The position numbers and the translations under genes are program-made. Under the pieces are notes generated by a model, which saw nothing but the letters and a program-made list of their open reading frames with translations, ran no database searches and was not told the DNA's origin. A DNA stretch of 64,000 bases from Coptis chinensis (lineage: Eukaryota; Streptophyta; Magnoliopsida; Ranunculales; Ranunculaceae), in contig CM027377.1 in the NCBI GenBank assembly GCA_015680905.1, positions 33,566,501 to 33,630,500 on the forward strand. The letters run 5' to 3'. Positions 12,918-23,463 of the stretch are shown piece after piece; within the stretch, counting starts at the first letter, position 1; each line of letters begins with the position of its first letter.

Positions 12918-12946
12918 ATTATTATTATTATTATTATTTTGTATGC
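12880..12946. repeat. Microsatellite (TA)n followed by (TTA)n
   Basis: About 30 bases of alternating TA run into about 30 bases of ATT repeats near the right end of the hAT element. It is a simple repeat with no further meaning that I can see. Confidence 0.95.
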
Positions 12947-13026
12947 TTAGTTTTTGTCCCGGGCTGCTCACCCTCATTTACTTTCCTCGCTCCGCCCATG
13001 GCAAAATTTAGGAAGGGACCTATATA

Positions 13027-13122
13027 GTGTTTACAAAGGAGATATCCAAATAGATACAGGGAAAAGAATTCAAAGTGTTTACAAAGGAGCTATCCAAATA
13101 GATACAGGAAAAGAACTCAAGG
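13027..13122 (+). repeat. 48-bp tandem duplication in the 3' region of the Tat-like element
   Basis: Two copies start at 13027 and 13075 with GTGTTTACAAAGGAG and share the core ATCCAAATAGATACAGG, differing by a few bases. Tandem repeats in the 3' untranslated region are a known feature of Retand-type elements. From 13122 to 13983 I see no gene. The stretch contains GGTTCGG- and TCCGGA-rich sequence and ends in a polypurine tract. Confidence 0.85.
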
Positions 13123-14135
13123 AAGGACGTTCTTCTCTCTTCGGATAAAGAATTTCCTTTATTCTCTCTTCCAGATGACTCAACTCCGGATGAATGAGTG
13201 TGGTTTTGAGTTATTGCAAGTTGTTGCTTCATGTGCCGATGCACTGCCTAGCTTGTTCAGAACTAACTTTGAGTTTGTTAACTATGATTCATCTTCCATT
13301 GAGAATGGCTTTGAGAGCCTCGTACTGCTCTTGTTGGAAGAGTTTCTTCAGTTGTTATGTTCAAATTATTTGAGTGGGGGCAGCAAGAGAATTGGCGAGA
13401 ATTCGCGTTGGGCAAAACTCAAAGGATGAAGGAAGAAGTTAGAAGAAAGGGTTTACACAAAGTTAGCGAAGGGTATCTTTTTGTTATGTTCAACAGCTCA
13501 ATTTCGCAAGGCCCAGCTCAAGTTTCGCAAGGCCCAGTTCCGGGTTTCACTTCCAGTTCCGGGTTGCACTTCCGAGTCAAGGTGATTTGATGAAATCTAC
13601 CTATGTCCGGACCATCTGACCATGTTCGGTCCCTTACATGAGCTAGTATTCTAGGTCTGGGTAATCACAAAGCATGGCAGGTTCGGGTTCCACAAGTTCC
13701 TAATGTCCAAGTCCGGATCATTATAATATTTGGGATGTCCGGACTTGACAAATTTCAATTTCTTAAGCTAGCTCCTCATATACTAGGTTCGGCCTAATAT
13801 ACAAGGTTCGGGGGGCATGGTCATGGCAGGTCTGAATTTACAATTCCTTGCACTGAAGTAATGCGAAATTTTGCCGATACATTCCACAGAGAAAGTCAAG
13901 GCGTAAGACATCGCGTACATTTTTACCTGACCTTTTTTCTTAAGGGTTTGATTCACAACCCATGAATAAAAAAGGGGGGCATCTGTGTGTGCATATTTTA
14001 GCAAATATATATATAACACGTGACATCATCTTCTTAAGCCTTGGATATGGTCTTGGTGTGGGTAGAAAGTACCATAACACACTTCAAGTCCAAATCCTCT
14101 TACTTCCTAGGTTCGGAAGTGAGGCAAGAAGAGGA

Positions 14136-14331
14136 GGTTCGTGGGCTTTGGAACTAGTTGGAGTAGTAGGTTCGTATAACCAACTCCTAACTATGAACTC
14201 CAAATCCGGAACTCCACTACTAGGTTTGGAGCAGGTTCGTAGGTTTTGGAACTAGTTGGAGTAGTAGGTTCATATAACCAACTCCTAACTATGAACTCCA
14301 AATTCGGAACTCAACTGCTAGGCTCGGAGCT
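14136..14331 (+). repeat. 98-bp tandem duplication inside the Tat LTR
   Basis: The copies begin at 14136 and 14234 with GGTTCGT and share the core GGAACTAGTTGGAGTAGTAG. Each copy contains an inverted motif, GTTGGAGTAGT against ACTACTC-type sequence. The duplication lies in the upstream (U3) half of the LTR, where enhancer repeats often occur in LTRs; an enhancer role is inference only. Confidence 0.85.
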
Positions 14332-14426
14332 CTAAGTACTACTCCGAACCTAAATATGTTTTTTCTATTGTTTAAGTCAATAAAGGAGACCTATTTGACT
14401 TGGGAAACATGAGGCTTCTAGAAGAG

Positions 14427-14567
14427 TCAAGATGAGACTTAACAAGAGACGGTCTCCTAGTTAAACACTAATTGGGAAACCTCATCTATTCATCAAGATG
14501 AGACTTGACAAGAGATGGTCTCCTAGTTAAACACTAATTGGGAAACCTCATCTATTCTTATAAATAG
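14427..14567 (+). promoter_or_regulatory. 66-bp tandem repeat leading into the LTR TATA box
   Basis: Two near-identical 66-bp units start at 14427 and 14493 with TCAAGATGAGACTT, and both contain GGTCTCCTAGTTAAACAC. The second ends directly at TTCTTATAAATAG, a good TATA element. Repeats immediately upstream of a TATA box are the classic arrangement of LTR enhancers; activity is inferred from position only. Confidence 0.55.
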
Positions 14568-14747
14568 AATAGTTGAACTACGCTTTGAGTTTGATTCCTA
14601 TTCACAGGATACGTAGGCAGCCATTAAAGAACGTGGTTCAACTCATCATCTTCTACATCTCTTCTTCTTCTTGATCCAATACTTCTCATTGTTCTTTGAT
14701 CATCAACAAAATATTTGTGTTTCTAGATTAAGAAAAATCATCACACA

Positions 14748-15155
14748 CTCACCATTCATACACTCACAAGAAAGTCTCTCTCTCGGATAAGTTTTCAATT
14801 TTACCTCTGTATGAAGGAAAACGAGTAAAATAATAGAACATCCCACATACTTAGCCAGAAAAGATGGACATATGAAATTTCAAAAACAAATTAGTCTCAT
14901 GGAAAGAACGTCAATCACATGTGAAGTGTCGGGTCCTTCACTTTAGCACCCTCTCACCCATTCTACACTTCATATCATACTTTTGTGATAAGTCTGGGTA
15001 TTAATTAAGACAGGGCTTAGGATATGTTAACAAGAAAAAGGTAAAAGGATTCAAAAATTTCTGAGAATATATTAAAGACTTTTCTTACACTTGACTTTCT
15101 TGGAAAATTTTCTTCACTTGTATAAACCATTGTAATTTTCTCACTCCTTTTGCTC

Positions 15156-15207
<52 letters not shown>

Positions 15208-17152
15208 CTCTCTCTTCTCTCTCTCTCTTTGATATATATAAAATATAATGTTTTTCTATCATTTATATATATATATATTCTTTTTATTGAATCACTTTTG
15301 AGCAAAAGAATGTTTTTCTTCATTTGATTTGGGTCACATTGTTGTGGGACCACATTTTGTGTTGGGCAGACCTTGGCTCAATTTGGAGTCTGCAATTGTG
15401 TTGGGCACTACCAAGAGTCCAATACAGCCCCCATGCCCTAAACCGATTTCTTAACAAAACTGGAAAAACAAGTTAAACTGGAAAAACCCCATCTTCTTCT
15501 CCTTCAACCACTTAAAACTCTCCGACCGAAAATAACTCTTCATCTCTGTCGGTAATGACCTGAAAATATGTTTTTTAGGTCAATGAAAAATTTGTAATAA
15601 ATTTTTTTTTGGGGTCTGCCCAACACAAAATGGAAAAAAAAAAAAAATTGGGGTCCGCCCAACACAAAATGGAAAAAAAAAAAATTGGGGTCCCATGGAA
15701 GGTACCCATAGCGAAAGTACCTTTGATTTTTGTTAAATTTTCCTTCGAATCTTTTTTCTTCTAGCTTTCTCCTTAGTCCTTTAGAAATCCTCAGAAATAT
15801 GGGTAAAACTAATAATATGGGTTTACACTCCTTATCTAGAGTTGGGTAAATGATAATTGGTTTAAGAAGAAAATGCTTAATATATAAGGCTCAAAAGGGG
15901 TTAACATGATGATCCTGCTAGGTGGTATAGATAAAGGCTAATTGGTTCAAGTCTCACAGGTTAAGTATCTATATTCCTCTTTTAGTTCACTAGGAGGTTA
16001 AGTTCTTCAACTTGACATGTATCAATTAGCTAATAGTGCAAATTCCACTTTGGCTTAGACTTTCATCAACAAAATCTATTTCTAGAAGTAGAAAATAGTC
16101 TAAGCAACAATAACTTCAAAAGTGACTCTTAACTTCTTAGATTCCTTTAAAATTAGTGGCTTTTGAAAGTAAATTTTTTGAATTTTTCATCCTTGAAAAT
16201 CACCATTAATCATACAATGCCAAGAATATTTATTTTTCGCTAAACAAAGCATTTTGTTCCCTCATTTGATAAAAGTAAAAACAATAGTTTTACCTACCCT
16301 TAACTAATTATGCTAGGAATAAAAAAGCTAGTTATTCTACTCTTTTGATCAAAGTTCTACTCTCGATATCTTGCGATATGGTGGAGTAAAAAATTCGTTC
16401 CACTCCTAGTTTCTTAGACGTAACAGTTTCTCTAACTTAACAATTCTATACTATCAATGAGAGTATTTGATTAAATTATACTAATATGGTGAAAATAGCT
16501 AATTACGATATGCTAATTTATACTATGGCAATTTGATTATAAGATGTGAATGAGAAACGAGGTATTAGGGAAATTTGATTCTACTTTGATTAAACCTTAA
16601 TAAGCTAGCATGGATTTGTTGTAATCCTAATTTTTATGTTTTCACATGAAGGTTGGGTCTTTTTTTAATCCCTAATTTTATATGACAATCTCTACCAATT
16701 AATAATTAGCATGTGAGGCAATTTAAATCCATTCTCATGGTGAATTAACTACCTTCTAGAGTGGAATAGATTAGTACAACTTATTCTACACTAATACATC
16801 AAAGCTTCATTAAAGCTTCATCAAACCTCTCTAATGGAGGTTTAGCTAAGATTCATTAGACTATCATGAATAGAAGAATGAGAATAAGAATAATACATAA
16901 TTGAAATAATATAAATAACTTGGCTTTATTAGTGGTGATTATGCTAATAAAACAATAACTAGGATTTTGACTTAAAAAGAAAACTAATTATTATCTAATT
17001 TATTAACTAAGAAGGGATACCATGAGTTTAGCCTTAGTCCTATTTATATAGGAGAGGGCTAGGTTTACAATTTCGTGCATGGGCTTTGGAGCTATGTTTT
17101 GGGCAATTAATATAAAATTGGGTGTGAATAATGTAATAATTATGTGGTTATC
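14748..17152 (-). repeat. Tandem duplicated Athila-type LTR/3' block, copy 1
   Basis: The sequence from 14748 (CTCACCATTCATACACTC) to about 17130 is repeated at 17608-20133 at high identity apart from insertions. On the - strand it carries CTATATAAATAGG, a TATA-like box (about 17037-17050), and ends with TGATAACCACATAATTATT at 17152, the start of an LTR. Just outside lies the purine tract AAGTTTTGGGGT. I therefore read it as an LTR plus adjoining sequence of a - strand Athila-type element. It has a private 391-bp insertion at 15331-15721. The left edge coincides with the end of the Tat LTR, so the Tat element probably inserted into this copy. Confidence 0.7.
15331..15721. mobile_element. 391-bp MITE-like insertion in copy 1
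   Basis: The insertion is absent from the paralogous copy (compare 18121-18150). It is flanked by an 8-bp direct duplication, TTTGATTT, at 15323-15330 and 15722-15729. It has internal inverted repeats, with TTTTGTGTTGGGCAGACC near the left and GGTCTGCCCAACACAAAA near the right, the right one duplicated with an A-tract between. An 8-bp target duplication suggests a non-autonomous hAT-type MITE, although the outermost bases are only loosely inverted. It has no coding capacity. Confidence 0.7.
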
Positions 17153-17607
17153 AAATACCCCAAAACTTATATTATGCTAGTCCTCGTGCAAAACTAAAAC
17201 TAAACTAATAAGAAAAACAAAAAGCTTAACTCACTTTCGTAGGAATCACAGTTACACTTAGTATGTGCATCAAGCCTTTAAATCTCTAGGTTACCCCTAG
17301 TGGACGAGTTTAGTCTCTTGAGGGTTTTCAGAAACGGTACCCACAAACATTAACATAACATAATCAATGGTGATATAATTTTCTCATAGATAAAAACTTT
17401 TCCAATTGATAAGCAAGTTCAAAAAATATTAATTATCACAATTTCCATCATTATCACCAAGACGCATCACTACTTTCAAAGATAGAAAACACTGATTACT
17501 ATTCCAAACTAGAGCGTGTGCGTGTGTGTTTAGCCAAACTAATACATTCCCATATCCAAGTAACGGAATTCCTAACTTGCTATCCAAAGAACATATCAAC
17601 TTCAATC
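17153..17607 (-). other. Athila-type 3' untranslated segment between the duplicate copies
   Basis: Read on the - strand, this segment ends in AAGTTTTGGGGTATT, the purine tract before an LTR, and holds GAGGACTAGC. That is a variant of the GAGGACAAGC motif that commonly lies just upstream of the polypurine tract in Athila-type elements. Related sequence (CCCTAGTGGACGAGTT) recurs at 20775-20790. There is no coding region. Confidence 0.6.
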
Positions 17608-18345
17608 CTCACCATTCATACACTCACAAGAAAGTCTTTCTCTCAGATAAGTTTTCAATTTTACCTCTGTATGCAGGGAAACGAATAAAATAATAGAACA
17701 TCCCACATACTTAGCCAGAAAGATGGACATATGAAATTTCAAAAACAAATTAGTCTCATAGACAGAACGTCAATCACATGTGAAGTGTCGAGTCCTACAC
17801 TTTAGCACCCTCTCACCCATTCTACACTTCATATCATACTTTTGTGATAAGTATGGGTATTAATTAAGACAGGGCTTAGGATAGGTTAACAAGAAAAAAG
17901 TAAAAGGATTCAAATATTTCTGAGAATATACTAATGACTTTTCTTGCACTTGACTTTCTTGGAAAATTTTCTTCACTTGTATAAACCATTGTAATTTTCT
18001 CACCCCTTTTACTCAATTATTTCTCTTTCTTTTTCTTATATATATATATTATTTTATTTTTATTTTTTTTATTATTATTTTTTTTTCTTTTGAATAACTT
18101 TGTGCAAAAGGAATGATTTTCTTCATTTGATTTTTGGTAAATTTTCCTTCAGAATCTTCTTTTTTCTAGCTTTCTCCTTAAAATCCTCAGAAATATGGGT
18201 AAAGCTAATAATATGGGTTTACACTCCTTATCTAGAGTTGGGTAAATGATTATTAGTTTAAGAAGAAAATGTTTAATATATAAGGCTCAAAAGGGGTTAA
18301 CATGATGATCCTGCTAGGTGGTATAGATAAAGGCTAATTGGTTCA

Positions 18346-18543
18346 CTGTTTGACTTATCAATAAGATATTCGGCTTTGAATAAACTACAAGACCTAATGG
18401 CTATCTCCCCAATTGATGCCGCTTTGTGATTGACCAAAACAAGAAAAAATGAGACTATACAACGAATTTAAGCACAAAAGAATGATTGAGTCAACTCGGA
18501 CACAGAATTTACATAAAGACACTTCAAGAAATTAGAATTGACA
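18346..18543. mobile_element. 198-bp insertion of unknown type in copy 2
   Basis: The insertion is defined by comparison with copy 1, where GGCTAATTGGTTCAAGTC is uninterrupted. In copy 2 the hexamer GGTTCA is present on both sides (18340-18345 and 18544-18549), like a 6-bp target duplication. The ends are CTGTTTGACT and AATTGACA. There are no clear inverted repeats, A-tail or ORF, so I cannot assign a class. Confidence 0.55.
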
Positions 18544-19594
18544 GGTTCAAGTCTCACAGGTTAAGTATCTATCTATATTCCTCTTTTAGTTCACTAGGTG
18601 GTTAAGTTACTCTTCAACTTGACATGTATCAATTGGCTAATATTGCAAATTCCACTTTGGCTTAGACTTTCATCAACAAAATCTATTTCTAGAAGTAGAA
18701 AATAGTCTAAGCAACAATAACTTCAAAAGTGACTCTTAACTTCTTAGATTCCTTTAAAATTAGTGGCTTTTGAAAGTAAACTTTTTGAATTTTTCATCAT
18801 AGAAAATCACCATTAATGATACAATGCCAAAAATATTTATATTTCGCTAAACAAATCATTTTGTTCCCCCATTTGATAAATATAAAAACAATAGTTTTAC
18901 CTGCTCTTAACTAATTATGCTAGGAATAAAAAAGCTAGTTATTCTACTCTTTTGATTAAAGTTCTACTCTCGTTATCTTACGATATGGTAGAGTAAAAAA
19001 TTCGTTCCACTCCTAGTTTCTTAGACGTAACAGTTTATTTAACTTAACAATTCTATAATATCAATGAGAGTATTTGATTAAATTATACTAATATGGTGAA
19101 AATAGCTAATTACAATATGCTAATTTATACTATGGCAATTTTATTATAAGATGTGAATGAAAAGAGAGGTATTAAGGGAATTTGATTCCATCTTGATTAA
19201 ACCTTAATATGCTAGCATAGATTTGTTGTAATCCTAATCTTTATGTTTTCACATGAAGGTTGGGTCTTTTTTTAATCCCTAATTATTCATGGCAATCTAT
19301 ACCAATAAATAATTAGCATGTGAGACAATTTAAATCCATTCTCATGGTGAATTAACTACCTTCTAGAGTGGAATAGATTACTACAACTTATTATACACCA
19401 ATACATCAAGTCTTCATCAAACCCCTCTAATGGAGGTTTAGCTAAAATTTATTAGGCTATCATCAATAGAAGAATGAGAATAAAAATAAGACATAATTGA
19501 AACAATATAAATAACTTGGCTTTATTAATGGTGATTAGGCTAATAAAACAATAACTAGGGTTTTGACTTAAGAAGAAAACTAATTATTATCTAA

Positions 19595-20020
19595 TCTAGT
19601 ATCTATATACTAAAGCAGAGACCTCTAATGAATGATTTTCTCTCTCCTATGTGGTACTATAATATGAGAGTTAGTTTTTTTTTCTCCTATATGGCACTCT
19701 AATATGAAAGATAGTTTTTTCTAATAGCCTACAATCCCACATACATGAACAATCTCTTTCCTAGGTGTCGCATTCTTGAGACATAGGTATACCACGTGGA
19801 CACTCTTAATTAATCATAAGAAGTTTCCTAATACAACATAACTCTAATAAGTCAATCAACATCTGACAATGAAATTTTATACGACTCCATTAAAAAAAAC
19901 ATTGCTAAATCAACTCCAAAAACTTATGCTAATAATTATCAGTCATTGATTTCCTCACAAAAATTTAGGGGATGTGACTTTTAGAAATGATTACGGGCAT
20001 ATGGCCGGTTCTAAAACTTG
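19595..20020. mobile_element. 426-bp Helitron-like insertion in copy 2
   Basis: Copy 1 reads continuously across this point (ATCTAATTTATTAACTAAG), which defines the insertion. It begins TCTAGTATCTATATACT after an A and ends before a T, without target duplication, as Helitrons do. The 5' TC start and CTATATACTAAAG are typical of plant Helitron ends. At the 3' side GGCATATGGCC is a small inverted repeat followed by CTAA at 20011, a match to the CTRR end signal, but the comparison puts the junction six bases later. It is non-autonomous, with no coding region. Confidence 0.5.
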
Positions 20021-20133
20021 TTTATTAATTAAAAAAGGATCCCATGAGTTTAGCCTTAGTCCTCTTTATATAGGAGAGGGCTAGGTTTACAATTTCGTGC
20101 ATGAGCTTTGGAGCTATGTTTTGGGCCATTAAA

Positions 20134-22145
20134 TCAACCCCAAAACTTAATTAATTAAGTCCAAAAAGGGTTTCTCTATTGAAAATTACTACAATAGCCT
20201 TTTTATCCACTTTTATTCCTCTGATTGGATCAAGGCCTAGACCGTTAGAAAACTCTTTCTGAGTTGGTCGTTTTGACATATAATAGGCTCAATTCCAAAG
20301 TCTGAGTCCAAAGATATGGCCTGCGAAGTTAAATGGAAGCTTTTATGCTCTTTCTTCTGCGTTGACTTTGACTTTTCAAATTTGATTGGGCTTTAAAAAG
20401 GATTTTTCTTCTTGAATCTTGACCTTTAATCATAGAACTTCTTAGCAACCAACCTTTGCTCCTTTCTATTGCAAAAGTGACATATTTCTTCACATATTTG
20501 ACTCCAATACCTGAAATACACAAAAGCACGTAAACAATACTAACTCTTATTTATTATACACATAATTGGTCTAAATGTAATATTATTAAGGGGTTAAAAC
20601 TATAGTTTTGGGCTCTTATTAAACCACTCCCAAACAGCATTTTGCTTGTCCTCAAGTAAATATGAGAAATTAAAATAAGTGACCAAAAATAGAGTTCTAA
20701 CTAATCTCGTTTCGCTGAGTGCGATTGCATTGACCATATGCAACATAAAGCTTTAAAGCACTAGGAATTCCCTAGTGGACGAGTTATAGCCTCGTGAGAA
20801 TTTTACAGATAAAGTACTCACAAACTTTATCTATACTACAATGACTAAGAAATAAAAATTACTGTTTCCTTAATTAGTCTCAAATATCTATACATGTCAC
20901 TAGCAAATGAATACAGAATAATCAATTCGAAACCTAAAGCTAATACGCGCATAATAATCAATCATCTACGGATAAACATATATATAATGAACTATACTAT
21001 GAAATGTAATAACAGGTATGTTTATGAAACTTTGGAATAACATCCTTAAGTAGGTCCTCACATATATTTCAAGACAAAAATATTCTTTTTTTTTTCACTA
21101 AAGTTTAAATTCACTCTAGTGTGCAAGTGGGCACACTTTTTACTTACAATCTTAATGGCATACAAAGAAGTCAAAGTCGATCAAACACATCTGCCACTTA
21201 CTATCACACTAACATATTCCTAATTGAGCTAGAGGTCTTTATTAGGTGTTGCAGGAATTAGGTGATGGTTTAAGAATGAAAGAAATGGATATTCAAAAGG
21301 ATAATTATGAGATAATAGAGTCTTCAAAATATGTAACTAGGGAAAACCTTGTTCTTATTTTGCTTCAACACTTTGTTTCCATCCTTAGCCATTTTTTTTA
21401 TTTTTCTTTTGGCTTTTGACTCATTTGATTCTGTTTTGGAGTTCTAACTTTTTATTTTGTTTATTTTTTTTTCTTTGGATGGAAACTTTCTTTTCTTTTC
21501 TTATTTGAAGCAACTAACAAATTCTTGATTTTTCACAGGTATTTCTCTTTTCTTTACTTCATTTCATCTCTATTCTCAGACTCATTCAAAAATGGGTAGT
21601 CTGATTTTATTTTTATTTTGTTTTTATAAAAGGGTAAAGGATTTGTGGTTTATGAAAAGGCTAAAGAAATGCTCAGAGAGGTGACTAGCGGAAAATAATT
21701 TTATATAGGTTTGAATTTCTGGCTATATCAATCCAAAAAAGCCAAAATTCTCACTTAGGATATGGTATGGTGATCAAGTAAGTGGACGTGTGATTTCTTT
21801 ATTCGGAATTTACTTTTCCCTTGTGTCATTACTAAAATATTTCACTCAAATAAGACTTTAAGTCTATATTCTTACAGGATTTGTAGAATAAGTACTCTAG
21901 CCTAGATTTTAGAAACTTACTGTCAATACAAGCATAGATGCTCATGCAATATATTTATGGAAAGATGCAATGACTATTATCTACATATTAACCTAAATTT
22001 ATAAAAACTATTCCTAATTTAAGAGCTAACGTTGAAACTTCTAGATTAATATCATCATAGAGAAAGGAACAATACCAATATTCCTAAGTGCATAGTATAA
22101 ATACTTTTTATTAATATATTTCTTTTTATTTTTACTAGAAAACAA

Positions 22146-22148
<3 letters not shown>
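20134..22148 (-). other. Athila-type LTR/3' untranslated sequence, no coding region
   Basis: This AT-rich region contains, on the - strand, GAGGACAAGCAAAATGC at about 20640-20656 followed by the purine tract GTTTGGGAGTGG, again the signature of an Athila 3' end. That marks another LTR start near 20620. Blocks diverged from 17153-17607 recur at 20640-20850. One short ORF (20329-20529) is not convincing. I interpret it as the downstream part of the element whose env-position ORF lies at 22512-23429. Confidence 0.55.

Positions 22149-22215
<67 letters not shown>
22149..22215. repeat. (TA)n microsatellite, about 66 bp
   Basis: This is an uninterrupted alternating TA run, just left of the large inverted repeat. 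Confidence 0.97.
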
Positions 22216-22267
22216 TAATAGGTGCCTTAAATTACGCGTGTTTCTATGCCGCCCTCAAAAGAAAACA

Positions 22268-23463
22268 TGTTTTGTCCTCAAAGTATAGAAATAAAAAGAA
22301 TAGAAAATACCAAGGAAACGCATGAAAATTTAAGAACACCTGCAAAACAAATTCAGAACATACTAATATAGATAAATAAAAATAGATGCAACTCTATATG
22401 AGTTTTATCCGTTATGGGAATAATAAAAATTAAATTGCTTGGGACATAAGCAGACACTAACAAAAAGTAAAACTTACCTCATATCCCTCATTTAAGCGTT
22501 GTCCTCCTCTTCTATAAAGAAGTGAGGTTCTTTTCATCCTGCCACGCCATGACAATTTGCCAGGCCTTATGCCATTTATCATCTATCTTTGCTAACCTGT
22601 TAAGTGCCACTTGGTCGGATGGGGTGTAAGGGGTAACCCAATTAGGTTGTAGCCTCCACCCTGGCCAAGTTATTGCACGAAATGAGCGTATAATGCAATT
22701 GGTGAGTCTCACAATGTCAACCCCAACCCAATTCCGTGAAACGGGTACAGAACTCAGAAAAGAAAAACATAGCATCATGCGGCAAACCAAGACAGGTATA
22801 AGAATGTAATTATGCTTCATACTATGGGCTCGTGCTAAATTGGACACTAAGGTCTGGGGAAGGTCGTCATAGAGCATACGCCCCTCAGCTAGAGCAAGGA
22901 AAACATCATAAGTGGCGTTATTCGCAGAAAAAAAAACGTCATTCCTTTAAGATATTCAGCATGATAAAGAACATAATAGTGCCCACGTTAAGGGACAAGC
23001 TACCAAGGGCTACGTTATATTGCCCTTGGTTCTCTACACGAAAAATCCCTGCCCCATAGGTCTCATGCAAAAACTTATAGTTGTAGATATACATATTATC
23101 AACCAAATAGCCCCATGAGTTTTGGATTCAGCAGGCATAGTAAGTCCAATAGCAAAGGCCAACAAGAACTTGGTTAAGTCCATTGTTTCATCATCAATGG
23201 CGACAGAGAATACTTGTTCCCCATTCGGTCGATAAAAGAACTTACAATGATCATAGAAATAAGCTGTAAGTGCAGAAAAATATAGTTCATCAGAGCTTAC
23301 CATTAGAGGTTGCCATCCTGCCTGTATAATCAAGTCGCGGAACCAATACCCATAGGTGTCACTCTCGAACAAATCTTCGAAGGACTGCTCCAGTATGATT
23401 TGAGGAGATTTCATAGCAACAAAACACACTCTTGAACTCCCGGAAGTAACATGCTTGAGGAGA
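22268..23463 (-). repeat. Left arm of a 1.2-kb inverted repeat carrying an env-position ORF
   Basis: This arm matches the reverse complement of 23838-25027 over its whole length with scattered differences. The spacer is about 375 bp. The outer end contains the GAGGACAAAACATG motif (- strand) that follows the env-position ORF in Athila-type elements. The inner end contains the CTCCCGGAAG and TGAGGAGATTTCATAG segments, found inverted on the other arm. Such a palindrome would give a long hairpin RNA if transcribed through. Confidence 0.88.
22512..23429 (-). pseudogene. Env-position ORF of an Athila-type element, - strand copy
   Basis: Two blocks read on the - strand. The first (23429 down to 23034) contains QSFEDLFESDTYGYWFRDL and DDETMDLTKFLLAFAIGL. 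The second (22877 down to 22512) contains LPQTLVSNLARAHSMKHNY and TPYTPSDQVALNRLAKIDD. The layout resembles the 'putative plant transposon protein' ORF found after integrase in Athila-type elements, which occupies the env position but whose function is not established. A frame change separates the blocks. It is almost identical to the + strand copy at 23896-24780. Confidence 0.6.

Larger units (their letters stand above)
9675..12997 (+). mobile_element. hAT-family DNA transposon, 3.3 kb
   Basis: The left end CAGTGGCGGAGCCAGG is a typical plant hAT terminus. The right end (about 12985-12997) is its imperfect inverse, with CTCGCTCCGCCC and a few terminal bases lost. Farther in, CTCACCCTCA occurs near both ends. 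The 8 bases before the left end (ATGGCAGC) and those after the right end (ATGGCAAA) share ATGGCA, consistent with a slightly mutated 8-bp target duplication. It carries a broken hAT transposase. It is inserted in the 3' part of the Tat-like element, so it is younger than that element. Confidence 0.88.
1..14745 (+). mobile_element. Tat/Retand-like Ty3/gypsy LTR retrotransposon (5' LTR outside window)
   Basis: The order gag, protease, RT, RNase H, second RNase H, integrase reads on the + strand from position 33 to 5948. The additional archaeal-type RNase H between the RT-linked RNase H and integrase is diagnostic of the Tat lineage of plant Ty3/gypsy elements. An extra gene in antisense at 6637-9308 and tandem repeats in the 3' region resemble what is known of Retand-type members. 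A purine tract at 13966-13980 precedes the 3' LTR (13984-14745). A hAT transposon (9675-12997) is nested inside. The 5' LTR and primer-binding site lie upstream of the window, so the target duplication cannot be checked. Without the hAT the visible part is about 11.4 kb. Several stop codons and frameshifts mean it cannot be autonomous as written. Confidence 0.88.
13984..14745 (+). repeat. 3' LTR of the Tat-like element
   Basis: The LTR begins TGTGTGTGCATATTT directly after the purine-rich tract AAAAAAGGGGGGC (13968-13980), which would prime plus-strand DNA synthesis. It ends near TCATCACACA at 14743-14747; the exact last base is uncertain because CA repeats. It contains two tandem duplications and a TATA-like CTTATAAATAG at about 14557-14567, expected to drive the element's transcript. 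The other LTR is outside the window, so identity between LTRs cannot be used for dating. Confidence 0.72.
17608..20133 (-). repeat. Tandem duplicated Athila-type LTR/3' block, copy 2
   Basis: This is the paralogue of 14748-17152. It lacks the MITE of copy 1 but has two private insertions, 198 bp at 18346-18543 and 426 bp at 19595-20020. At its right end the - strand reads AAGTTTTGGGG then TTGATTTAATGG, a purine tract and LTR start that differ from copy 1 (TGATAACCACAT). A TATA-like CTATATAAAGAGG on the - strand lies near 20065. No protein is encoded. Confidence 0.7.

Noticed and set aside
15141..15353. 70-codon ORF with Arg/Glu and Ile/Tyr repeats
   Set aside because: It is a translation of a CT/TA microsatellite.
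15940..15965. GGTTCAAGTCTCAC resembling a tRNA T-loop
   Set aside because: No acceptor, D or anticodon stem can be formed around it. It is repeated because of the block duplication.
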